Of a DNA stretch of 64,000 nucleotides, positions 35,601 to 43,102 are shown in pieces. The translations under genes and the position numbers were made by a program. The stretch is from positions 45,372 to 109,371 of the forward strand of contig CAJUFB010000004.1 in NCBI GenBank assembly GCA_910585805.1, in the 5' to 3' direction. A model generated the notes under the pieces. That model was not told where the DNA came from and did no database searches. It saw nothing but the letters and a program-made list of their open reading frames with translations. Each line of letters opens with the position of its first letter. Position 1 is the stretch's first letter. Source of the stretch: an uncultured Acetatifactor sp. (GTDB taxonomy: Bacteria; Bacillota; Clostridia; Lachnospirales; Lachnospiraceae).

Positions 35601-37276
35601 TTTGCACGTTCTTCCGCATTTAACTGCTTTTCATATTCTGCCTGGGCGATCTCCAGCGCTCCCGGCTCATATTCCCCAAGAATATTACGGCTCCATCCTT
35701 CCCTGAAGCGGCTTTCTTCCGCCAGACGACGTCCTCCCCTGGAACGGTCTTCTATCCCGGAACGATCCTCCGCCCGGTGGTTCTGTATCATATACTCCCG
35801 GTTAAACTGCTCCTCTATCCCGTCAAACATCTTCGTCCGGGCATCCAGGGCGCCGCAGCGCTGTATCAGAGTACTTTCGTTTTCCCGCAGTTCCTCCAGC
35901 TTCCTCTTTGCATCTGCTTTTCCCTGTTCCAGCCGGGATAAGGACTGGCTGCACTTCTCCTTCTCCTCCTCATGGCAAGCCAAAAGTCCGCCATAGTACT
36001 GCTTCAGCTGCCATCCCAGCCGCATCCTCTCCGGCTCCAGATTCTCCTGTTTTTCCAGGCACAGATGCAGACGCTGCAGCTCCTGCTCCTGCTCCTGCCC
36101 GCATTCCTCCAGGATTTCCTGCTGCTTTCCGCATTCAAATACATGGAGCTTATGAAGGATCTCCTCCCGCCTGCGAGTGAAGGCTTCCTCCTCTATCCGC
36201 AGCATTTCCAGGTTGCTGACAGAGTGGCTTTCCCTGTCCGCAATCTCGTAATACTCACCGGAGAGCTTCTCGTATTCCAGCTCGTTGATCTGGCTGCCCA
36301 GTTCCTCTATCTGCAGTTTCACTTCCTGTTCCCTGGCTTGCTCCGTTCCCTCCAGTTCATGCAGTCTGTAAATAAAATCCGCGATCCGCCCCTTTTGTGC
36401 CTCCAGCTCCCCGGTCAGCTCCCGGTAAAGGACAGCCTTTTCCCGCACCTGCTCCGCTTCCTGCCCAAAAGCGCGGATGGTATCCCTTCGCTGGATCTTG
36501 GACCGGTTATCCTTGTACTGGCCGGTGTATTTCTCCATAATATCCTGGAATTCCTTCATCCGGTTCCTGTCCTGGTTCAGCTTGTTCTCCACCGCCTCCA
36601 GGAACCACTTTTCCACCAGGCCCTTCTCGTCCCTGCAGTCGGCAAACAGATCCGACAGGCCGGACTCTTTCAGATTGACCTTTTTGATAATGCCTTCCCA
36701 TTCCTTATAATGGATCTGATATTCCGCCAGTTTGCTGAAATACTGCCTGGACTGGGAAGGGTTATTCATATCATAATAGAAGAAAGGCACCTGCCGCTCC
36801 CGTTTCCAGGTTTCAAAAAGCTGCCTGCAGACCCCGAAGCCCTTCAGGGTGACATCCTTTTTCGTCTTTTCCACCACCGGAAGATGATCGATGTCCTGTT
36901 GGCAAAAAGTTCTGTATTCCGATATAAAATTGATGATTTCCAGTTCATCCTGACGGGTCTCATCGATTTCCTGGCTTCTGCGGACCATCATACCGGTCAG
37001 CACATAACCTGCCCCCTGGTCCAGCTTCCATTCCACCAGGATAAATGTGGGCTTACTGGTGGTAAAATAACCGGCAAAAGGCCGGTCCTTGGCATTCTGG
37101 TAGCGCCTGTGCACAAAAGGCGCCATGATCATCTGCACCAGAACCGATTTTCCGCCGCCGTTTCGAAGGGACAGCAGCGTGCTCTCCCCGTTGAACCGGA
37201 AGGTCTCATCGCTGATCCGGATGGAATTGTTGTTGTAATTTAAATTGATCAGACGGACTGCGTTTATTTTGCTCAA
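32618..37276 (-). CDS. jetC: Wadjet SMC ATPase JetC (set 2)
   Basis: 1552 residues, larger than the set 1 protein. Walker A is LRNGGGKSV (about 37-45). Very long coiled coils make up about 260-1390. The signature is KNSGGEGFLSAFVILSAL. The Walker B strand reads KVLLMDNPFAQTN, with Asn (1464) where the catalytic Glu would stand. It is the motor of a condensin-like plasmid-defence complex. A Lys/Glu/Pro repeat stretch (GKAAEGKQ, GKASERKP and so on) interrupts the coil at about 960-1030. It begins 47 bases after jetB2. Sequence and size place it in a different Wadjet type from set 1. Confidence 0.88.
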   Translation of the reverse strand: MSKINAVRLINLNYNNNSIRISDETFRFNGESTLLSLRNGGGKSVLVQMIMAPFVHRRYQNAKDRPFAGYFTTSKPTFILVEWKLDQGAGYVLTGMMVRRSQEIDETRQDELEIINFISEYRTFCQQDIDHLPVVEKTKKDVTLKGFGVCRQLFETWKRERQVPFFYYDMNNPSQSRQYFSKLAEYQIHYKEWEGIIKKVNLKESGLSDLFADCRDEKGLVEKWFLEAVENKLNQDRNRMKEFQDIMEKYTGQYKDNRSKIQRRDTIRAFGQEAEQVREKAVLYRELTGELEAQKGRIADFIYRLHELEGTEQAREQEVKLQIEELGSQINELEYEKLSGEYYEIADRESHSVSNLEMLRIEEEAFTRRREEILHKLHVFECGKQQEILEECGQEQEQELQRLHLCLEKQENLEPERMRLGWQLKQYYGGLLACHEEEKEKCSQSLSRLEQGKADAKRKLEELRENESTLIQRCGALDARTKMFDGIEEQFNREYMIQNHRAEDRSGIEDRSRGGRRLAEESRFREGWSRNILGEYEPGALEIAQAEYEKQLNAEERAKTDAKKEAEQYKEQVKSLRRLLEDKVSGREKLESSRREKKARLRDYEQELSERSVILRYFGMGQEDCFDTEKILSVVQRKLLDTDLVRQGLEKEADVLEKDYRKMDQGQVLELSEEFSGLLEEAGIHFVYGMEWLRKNQLSPERNQRIVKEQPFLPYSLILSGEELERLAGLGEQVYTSSPVPILRREELEQTGAGGGGTIHTFGKVHFYVWFNDNLLDGEKLKGMLAEQEARIRKLRRNIDTKKAEYMEYIGHQEKIRGQKVSGEAYEAVKEEINALEKEYAALEQEILKKREELASLENRREEKEQQAVQLEKAILYQNRRLADFKRFCGSYEEYRENCRQLEKAQKERERVLNLEKLEQGKIAKLEQELMTEQNHMTALERELESNREKCLKYQQYQRAYAGEADAEETDPEQADGQESRPGEELEGKRTGKAAEGKQPGKASERKPGETPEEKAAEKPMSEKQAKEAEIRHEVITSGIGAEQRELEQRVEKAQKRYVNALEELKAKAGKYHLEEKEWLQTRYDKKEETHQEILLEEQEKKINRQNRLIHDEEIQCARHQVEKQNKLARIKERCGKETPAARETIKTIRFADAIRKLEYEKEEAAKEEKRILKKIHEYENNLTALAEYEEFVRGEGIEWEADFAAMDGKELTRQKGILVRDYNAMTEQRREARTALERVLNRMVRMEVFAEDFYQKPLESMLQLTEDAERVLRQLETTVASFNSLMEKLQVDISLVEKEKAKIVELVGDYLKEVHDDLNKIDRNSTITVRERPVKMLKMELPDWTENESLYQLRLQDYIDDVTTRGIALLEKNQNLQEFLGTRLTTRGLYDSVVGIGNVQIRLYKIEAQREYPITWADVAKNSGGEGFLSAFVILSALLYYMRKDDSDIFADRNEGKVLLMDNPFAQTNASHLLKPLTDMAKKSNTQLICLSGLGGESIYNRFDNIYVLTLISANLRNDMQYLKAEHMRGSEDETVLASRIEVMEQQEFVF

Positions 37277-37323
37277 GTCTTACTCCCTCTGCCTGCTCTG
37301 TGGAGACAGGCCTGTTCCATTCT

Positions 37324-38100
37324 TCACTCCGCTCCTGCCCTCACAGCCTCCGAAGCATTTTCTTCCAGCACTCTCCTGACCCTCTGGAAATGATTCTGGT
37401 TCAGCAGGTTCCAGTCCATGAACTGGTCCAGCTTCTTTGTGGTCTTGATCATCTCATCCTCTTCCACATACTCGATCAGTCCCTGTTTCTGCAGAAAATT
37501 CAGTATATTGTACAGAAAACCTTCCTTGGTGGTTTTAGCCCGGGAACCCTTCTCGTCAGAACGCAGCGCCTCGTAGGCTTCCATCATATTGGAAAAGGCA
37601 ATCCCCTGCCGCTCTTCCCTGGAAAGACCTTCTTCCCCAGGGGATTTCCTTTCTCCCCCTTCTTCCTCCGCCCGCTCCGCACCCTCCCGAAGTCTCGCAG
37701 AAATACAATTCTGCAGTTCTCCCACCCGCATATAATCCCTGGTCTTGCTGGTGGCGCCCTGTCCGTCATAAAATTCCACCAGCAGGGTCAGGATCACGAA
37801 CTGAGAAAGGTAGTAATCCTTATCCGTACCGTTGGATTTGGATAAAAGCTGCTTCAGCTGCGCCTTGGAAAAGCCCAGAAAGGTATTGTCCTCCCAGGGT
37901 ATCAGGTAGATCACATCCCCGTAACGCTCGATATCGCACTGGGCGGCCTCCCCCTGTGATTTCACCAGATTCTGAATCCGCTCATTTTCCGCATATCCCC
38001 GGAACAGCCGCTCCTGACTTTCCTCCCCCAGCTCGTGATGCTCCAGCAGATAGTAAAATATCTCCTGACTGGCTCTGATCTCTTCCACTTCATATGCCAT
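37324..38100 (-). CDS. jetB: Wadjet JetB (set 2)
   Basis: 258 residues from the ATG after AGGAGACAGGTT. The frame is open further upstream, but only across a repeat. The predicted winged-helix KITE subunit shows YLIPWEDNTFLGFSKAQLKQLL in the middle and LYNILNFLQKQGLIEYVEEDEMI near the end. It differs from the DUF4194-type JetB of set 1; I believe it belongs to the family called DUF6063. A Glu/Gly-rich insertion at about 140-165 (unit EEGLSREE) shares the 18-bp repeat seen in the BceB-like permease. It lies between jetA2 and jetC2. Confidence 0.8.
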   Translation of the reverse strand: MAYEVEEIRASQEIFYYLLEHHELGEESQERLFRGYAENERIQNLVKSQGEAAQCDIERYGDVIYLIPWEDNTFLGFSKAQLKQLLSKSNGTDKDYYLSQFVILTLLVEFYDGQGATSKTRDYMRVGELQNCISARLREGAERAEEEGGERKSPGEEGLSREERQGIAFSNMMEAYEALRSDEKGSRAKTTKEGFLYNILNFLQKQGLIEYVEEDEMIKTTKKLDQFMDWNLLNQNHFQRVRRVLEENASEAVRAGAE

Positions 38101-38106
38101 AACCTG

Positions 38107-38233
38107 TCTCCTATTCCAGTCCCGCAGTCTCACTGTAAGTACCCTTCTAAGCAGAGGATTTCCGGCCGGTAAATACATCCGTCCGCAAATCCTCTGGGGC
38201 ACTTACAGTGAGTCTGCTGTTTCCAGTCCCGCA
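38107..38233. repeat. repeat family 3, copy B
   Basis: Outer arms CAGTCTCACTGTAAGT/ACTTACAGTGAGTCTG and inner arms AGAGGATTT/AAATCCTCT. Both ends carry TTCCAGTCCCGCAGTCT. It fills the gap between jetA2 and jetB2, and its left end runs into the jetB2 ribosome-binding site. Confidence 0.75.
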
Positions 38234-38237
38234 GTCT

Positions 38238-39869
38238 TTACGTTGTAACTCTGATCAGTACATTTGAACAGCATATGGTTTTCTGCCGGCCTGTCTCGTC
38301 AGGCACATGTTCAAAGGTAACCACTTTGCCATCTTCTATCCGGTACGCCTCAACCTTCCGCATCCGCAGCCCGTAAGTATCTGCCAGATTCAGGAGCATT
38401 TCATTGAGCTGAAAGCCGCCTGAAGCCTCGCTGATGTAGTTCCGCCGCTCCTCCCGCAGCACTTCCATGTGGATCTCTCTCCCTTTCAGCAGCTCCACCA
38501 TGATTTCCTTGAAAATCTGCACATTGGGAAGCAGTGTGTGTATCAGCATTTCCGCATCCTGGCCAGGCTCCTGCGCCAGAATCTGTTCTCTCAGCGTCTC
38601 CAGCGAAATCTCCCCGTTGTCTGACCCAAGCGCTGCCTGCAGCAGAAGTTTCAGACTGCCTTCATATTTTGCCGTCTTCTCCTGTCTGCGCCGCTCCTCT
38701 TCCTCCATCCATCTGTCATCTCCGAATTCCATTACGGCTTCCCCATCCTCCGCTTCCTTCTTTCGTATGGGGCGCTGGAGTTCCGTTGATTTTTTCAGAT
38801 TATAAATCTTATCCGGCTCGTTTCCGAAAAGAGGACGCAGAAAGAGCTCCATCCTCCCCAGCCCCTCCGGGCGGGTGAGCAGCTTCTCATACAATTCATT
38901 GCGCAGGGAAAATCGCCGTATAAAGGACATCTGGGAAAGCTGCTCCAGTTCCCTTGTATACAGGGATTTCAGGTCAAAATGGCTGCTTAATATCTTCTGA
39001 TGCTCGTCGATGGCGCGGTTCAGGTACCCCTCAATGATACCCAGATTATTCAGCTTCTCCTCTTCCTTTTCATCCAGGCGCCGGACATTCAGATTCATCT
39101 CCTCCAGCTCCCTGGCCCTGCTCTTCACCAGTTCCCTGTAACTCTGAAATTTCTGCTTGGTGTCACTGATGGTATCCAGATTGGCCTCCAGGACAGACTC
39201 GTAATCCGCCACGGAATAGCTCAGGGCATTCCTGCGGATCCGGCTCATGGCTTCCTCGATCTTCTGAAGCTGGACGCGCAGAAGGTTGAACACATTCTTG
39301 ATATCGTCCACTGCCCTGTCGTAGCTCTGTTTCTCCAGATGAAGCTTGAAGATCATCTCGTGTATGGTCAGCTTCATATTACTTTCGATCTCCAGGGTGG
39401 AAAGCAGCAGATTGTATCCGTCCTCCGTCAGATAATAAGAAGTCCTGCGCACCTCCGAATCCACATAGATAATCCGGTTGGCCACATAGCTTACGTTCAT
39501 GGTCCGGTATGCCCTCTCTTCAAAGTCGTACCCGTCAAAATACATGGGCCTGCCCTCATTGGACAGAACCACATTGACGATGAAATCCCCCAGGCTTTTG
39601 CAGTCCTCATAGCCCATATTCTTCCCGAAATAACGCATATTCAGGCTGTCCATATAGGCCCCGATATCGTCTATGGTACAGTTTTCCTCCTTCAGGGACT
39701 GCTCCATGATATACAGCATGACCGCAAAGATCATGTTCACCTGCTCGTCCTGCTTCTGAAATCCGTACTGCTTCCAGATGGTCTTCTGGCTGCTGTTTGC
39801 AAATAAGATCATATAGGCTCCCACATGCTTCATCCGCTTCGGGAACTGCTTTAAAAATTCGTACTGCAT
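38238..39869 (-). CDS. jetA: Wadjet kleisin JetA (set 2)
   Basis: 543 residues. N-terminal and C-terminal domains are separated by a helical and coiled middle (about 165-290, for example VRRLDEKEEEKLNNLGIIEGY). An acidic linker lies near 375-395. This is the layout of the larger JetA kleisins in clostridial JetABCD sets. It starts 84 bases after the jetD stop and is followed by jetB2 after a repeat-filled gap. The family call rests on position and layout more than on a sharp motif. Confidence 0.8.
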   Translation of the reverse strand: MQYEFLKQFPKRMKHVGAYMILFANSSQKTIWKQYGFQKQDEQVNMIFAVMLYIMEQSLKEENCTIDDIGAYMDSLNMRYFGKNMGYEDCKSLGDFIVNVVLSNEGRPMYFDGYDFEERAYRTMNVSYVANRIIYVDSEVRRTSYYLTEDGYNLLLSTLEIESNMKLTIHEMIFKLHLEKQSYDRAVDDIKNVFNLLRVQLQKIEEAMSRIRRNALSYSVADYESVLEANLDTISDTKQKFQSYRELVKSRARELEEMNLNVRRLDEKEEEKLNNLGIIEGYLNRAIDEHQKILSSHFDLKSLYTRELEQLSQMSFIRRFSLRNELYEKLLTRPEGLGRMELFLRPLFGNEPDKIYNLKKSTELQRPIRKKEAEDGEAVMEFGDDRWMEEEERRRQEKTAKYEGSLKLLLQAALGSDNGEISLETLREQILAQEPGQDAEMLIHTLLPNVQIFKEIMVELLKGREIHMEVLREERRNYISEASGGFQLNEMLLNLADTYGLRMRKVEAYRIEDGKVVTFEHVPDETGRQKTICCSNVLIRVTT

Positions 39870-39953
39870 CCTCCTTCTCCCGTCTGCCTGAAATATGTCT
39901 TATCGGAAGCCGCACCTGCTTCCTTCGTTATTCCACTGCCAACTCTGATAAGG

Positions 39954-40988
39954 CTAAAAATCCGTAATATTAATACTTTCCTGCGGAATATATTTCCCTG
40001 CTTCCAGTATCTGCTCCATCCGCGCCTTCAGGGATTCCGTAAAATACGAAAAAAACAGTCCTGAAAGATTCCGGTTCTGGTTCTCACTGGTCTCCGGAAG
40101 GAAGTCCACCCCCTGCGCCGCCTTTTCCAGCATTTTCTCATAAGCCTGCGTAAAAGGCTTTATCTCGCATCCGTTTTCACCGGCGCCAAACAACTCCGCC
40201 AGACGTTCATAGATTCCGATCCCTTCATAGTCCAGATCTCCGAAATACAGAATCTCGTTTTCCGGCGCATTGACATGAGACTCCACGCAAAAGCGGAAAT
40301 CCTCAAAAGAGCGCAGGATTCCCTTTCCGGCACCGTATATCACCGTTCCGATCTCCCTGCCGAATATCCTGCGCGGTATGACTTCCGAGTCCTTGCGGCA
40401 GTCCCCGTTCAGATACCTGCGCATACTGTAAAACGTATCTTTATTCTCCAATATCAGTACAGTCTGCGGCGCGCTCCTGATACAGGAATAATAGGCCAGA
40501 GGCTCCGTGGTTCCATACACATGGAGCTGCTCCAGTTCCACTCCGCAGTGGGCCAGAATCTTTCTCCCCTGTTCCCTCTGCAGAAACTTTTCCCTGCCCC
40601 ATATCTGAAAGCTTCGCTCATTCAGCGAGACAAATACCACGCCTCCGGAACCGACGTCCTTTCTTTCCTCCTGTTCCAGAAAATAGCGGTTCAGCATCCT
40701 GACCCATGCCGCCTCTTCCCGGTATGTTTTGAGATGCTTCAGATAATAATCCGTCCGGATCGCCGGTGCCATGCGGAATTTCAGTTCTTCTGTCTCCTCC
40801 CCATAGTCAGGAGCTTCCTCCGCAAGCCAGTAACTTAAATGAAGCGCCGGTTTCTTACCGTTGAGCGGAGATTTTTTCACCGGGATCAGCTCCCCGGCTT
40901 CGATCCTGCCGCATATATAACGGTACTGCTGCGGGTAAGCATCTTCCCCGCTTTCCTGCAGCAGCCGCTCCAGTGAGATCTTCTTCAC
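39954..40988 (-). CDS. jetD: Wadjet nuclease subunit JetD (Toprim-like)
   Basis: 344 residues, starting with GTG that overlaps the previous stop (GTGA). The C-terminal half has the Toprim-like catalytic pattern of JetD, related to topoisomerase VI subunit A: E181 in TVLILENKDTFYSM, D251 and D253 in LYFGDLDYEGIGIY, and the conserved C-terminal tail IPQESINITDF. JetD is the metal-dependent nuclease that cuts circular DNA trapped by JetABC. It is the only JetD gene in the window, although two JetABC sets are present. Confidence 0.9.
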   Translation of the reverse strand: MKKISLERLLQESGEDAYPQQYRYICGRIEAGELIPVKKSPLNGKKPALHLSYWLAEEAPDYGEETEELKFRMAPAIRTDYYLKHLKTYREEAAWVRMLNRYFLEQEERKDVGSGGVVFVSLNERSFQIWGREKFLQREQGRKILAHCGVELEQLHVYGTTEPLAYYSCIRSAPQTVLILENKDTFYSMRRYLNGDCRKDSEVIPRRIFGREIGTVIYGAGKGILRSFEDFRFCVESHVNAPENEILYFGDLDYEGIGIYERLAELFGAGENGCEIKPFTQAYEKMLEKAAQGVDFLPETSENQNRNLSGLFFSYFTESLKARMEQILEAGKYIPQESINITDF

Positions 40989-41740
40989 GCCTGTTCATCC
41001 TTTCTCTTCCTGCTCTCCTGATCCAGATGAAACCAGTGCTCCAGCCGGCTTCTGGGCAGCAGGTAATTCACCAGCAGCGCAATAACCACGCCTACGCCGG
41101 TATCAATCATACGATGAATCGCATACTCAATATGATGCGCCGGCGTATTGAACAGAATGATGCACAGCACCACGCCTCCCGGCTGCACTCCTCCCGGCCA
41201 GTGAAACAGCACGCACAGCGAGATCATAATGACAATCCCCAGAAAAACCAGCGGAAGCCGCAGCCAGTAATGTCCTTCCGGAAAAATCTGATGTTCCAGC
41301 CAGTACATCCCCAGACCGATAAATCCGCCGATGATCGTCCCAAAGAAACGGTTTCCGCCGCTGCGGCGGGATTCTTCCATATCCGCCCCCATGCCAAAGA
41401 TCGCCCCTATACATGCAAAGGTGGGGTTCCTGTCGGGCAGAAAGGCATAGAGCAGAGCCGTCACCATCGCTGCCAGCGCCGTTTTCATGCTCCTGAGTCC
41501 CAGCCCCGGGATTGGGGCATGTACCGGATTATGCTCAGCATAAGAACTGACGCGTCCGCCTGCGGGCACGCTTTTTTCCGCAGAACTGTTTTTTTCTGCC
41601 AGGATATTTTCCCGTATATCCTCTTTTGTATGAAATCCCGGCTCCGCAAATGGCTCTCCCTGCTTCGGCACCCCCTGCTGCATCTTCTCTTCACTCTGTA
41701 TGGATTGATGAACCGCATCCGGTTCCCTGTTATGATCCAT
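40985..41740 (-). CDS. aromatic acid exporter-like (FUSC/ArAE) membrane protein
   Basis: 251 residues. The first about 80 are hydrophilic and not usual for the family. Then LGLRSMKTALAAMVTALLYA begins a bundle of about six membrane helices typical of the short aromatic-acid-exporter family in Firmicutes, ending VVIALLVNYLLPRSRLE. Substrates are unknown. Its stop overlaps the jetD start by four bases, so it is translated just before jetD. Whether that link has meaning for defence is open. Confidence 0.8.
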   Translation of the reverse strand: MDHNREPDAVHQSIQSEEKMQQGVPKQGEPFAEPGFHTKEDIRENILAEKNSSAEKSVPAGGRVSSYAEHNPVHAPIPGLGLRSMKTALAAMVTALLYAFLPDRNPTFACIGAIFGMGADMEESRRSGGNRFFGTIIGGFIGLGMYWLEHQIFPEGHYWLRLPLVFLGIVIMISLCVLFHWPGGVQPGGVVLCIILFNTPAHHIEYAIHRMIDTGVGVVIALLVNYLLPRSRLEHWFHLDQESRKRKDEQA

Positions 41741-41846
41741 GTCTGCTTCTCCATTTTTCTATATTTGTTGTCACACACATAACGTTTGCCTTCTGTTCCC
41801 TTTTCTGCCATACACCGAAAATGCGCTGTGCATGAAACCACTCACT

Positions 41847-41894
41847 CAAACAAAAGGTGCAAAGCCTTTCCTCATTCCATATGGGCTTTACACC
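41847..41894 (-). terminator. terminator after GH43-like gene
   Basis: On the minus strand, a stem of 12 bases (AGGTGTAAAGCC/GGCTTTGCACCT, one G-U pair) is followed by TTTTGTTT. It separates the GH43-like remnant from the exporter-jetD run. Confidence 0.75.
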
Positions 41895-41965
41895 TCATGT
41901 TCTATTGCTATTTCCAGAGCAAATCCCCTGCGGCGCAGCCACATCACGTACAGCCCTTCCGGACC

Positions 41966-42980
41966 CTACTCTCCTCCAAACTGTCTTTTCAGCCGCTCAT
42001 ATTCCTCCTCTGTGACCGCCAGCACGCCTCCGTGTCTTTTCTTCGTGGTACCCATATCGTATTGCCCGGGCTCCAGGATCCGAAATTCACCGGAAGACAA
42101 CTCCTCCGTCACCATGGGCAGATACCCCTTTCCCTCGGCGAACCTGTCCGCGATCAGACACCAGGTTTTCCCGTCCGGCAGCAGATACCCTTCGGGCCCC
42201 TCCACCCCTTTCAGAGCGTCCAGCACCGGCGATCCAACACGGGTAAACTGTCCCAGGAGAGAATCCGCCTTCTCCAGGATCAATACTTTCTCCGTCTCGT
42301 CCTTTGAAACACGGTAAAACATTCCCCCACTCTCCAGAATGGTGGTATCGATCACATGGTTTTCCCGCTCCATATAGAGAAAGGTTTCCGAAAATTCCCT
42401 GAAATCTTTTGTGTAAGCGGCATAGATGCGCTGCTTTCCCTGTGCGTCTCCGGTGTTCTTCACCATCGAGGCAAAAAATACCAGAAACGCTTTGTGTTTC
42501 CTGTCATATACCGCCTCCGGTGCCCACACGCAGCCAGCTTCCGGAATTCCCACCGTGCAGGCTCTCTCCCGGCTCCAATGAATCAGATCCTGCGATTCCC
42601 ATACGATCAGGTCACGGCTTCCCTGATTCTGGGCGGCGTCCCAGCCTTTCCCCGCTTCAATGCGCAGGTCCGTGGCAATCAGGTAAATTTTCCCGTTCTC
42701 CGGATCCCGAACCGGAAAAGGATCCCTGACACCAAGGGTTCCCGTCCCGGAATACAGAATCGGCCTTCCCCCATTTATACTGCGCACCGGTTAAATTTGC
42801 AGTACAACCCGACTGCAGACCGCCAGCCAAGTATTTTCCCGGAGGCATAACTGTAAATCCTGGCGGTCTGCAGTATAAGTCCTCCCAGTGCAGCCCGTCT
42901 CTGCTCAGGGAAAAATAAATCTGCTCCCCGTCCTTATCCTCACCTGTAAAATGCACAAATAAGTATCCTGCCATATCCAT
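41966..42980 (-). pseudogene. GH43-like glycosidase broken by a family 1 element
   Basis: The 5' part (42980 to 42878) encodes MDMAGYLFVHFTG... SLSRDGLHWEDL and the 3' part encodes NGGRPILY...RDPFPVRD...IYLIATDL...VWAPEAVYD, the pattern of five-bladed beta-propeller GH43-type glycosidases. Between them sits a 98-bp element plus one duplicated TA, 100 bases that shift the frame. Removing exactly these 100 bases restores one frame of 304 codons (HWEDL joined to NGGRP). The 3' part could still start at an internal ATG inside the element (42787), but it would lack the first blade. The substrate, probably a plant or host arabinoside or xyloside, cannot be told. Confidence 0.85.
42778..42875. mobile_element. 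MITE-like element, family 1, copy B
   Basis: 98 bp, with TACTGC/GCAGTA ends and TA on each side (42776-42777 and 42876-42877). It lies inside the GH43-like gene and causes a frameshift. The best copy for defining the element, because the interrupted gene shows its exact ends. Confidence 0.9.
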
Positions 42981-43102
42981 TCTGTCTCCTGTTTTCCAAT
43001 ATCCGTTCTCTTATATCTCCATGGTCTCTGTTTTCGTATTGTCAGACCGCATTGCCGCCTTCCACGTATTCTGCATAGTGCTGTCAAACAGATTCGTTCC
43101 TC

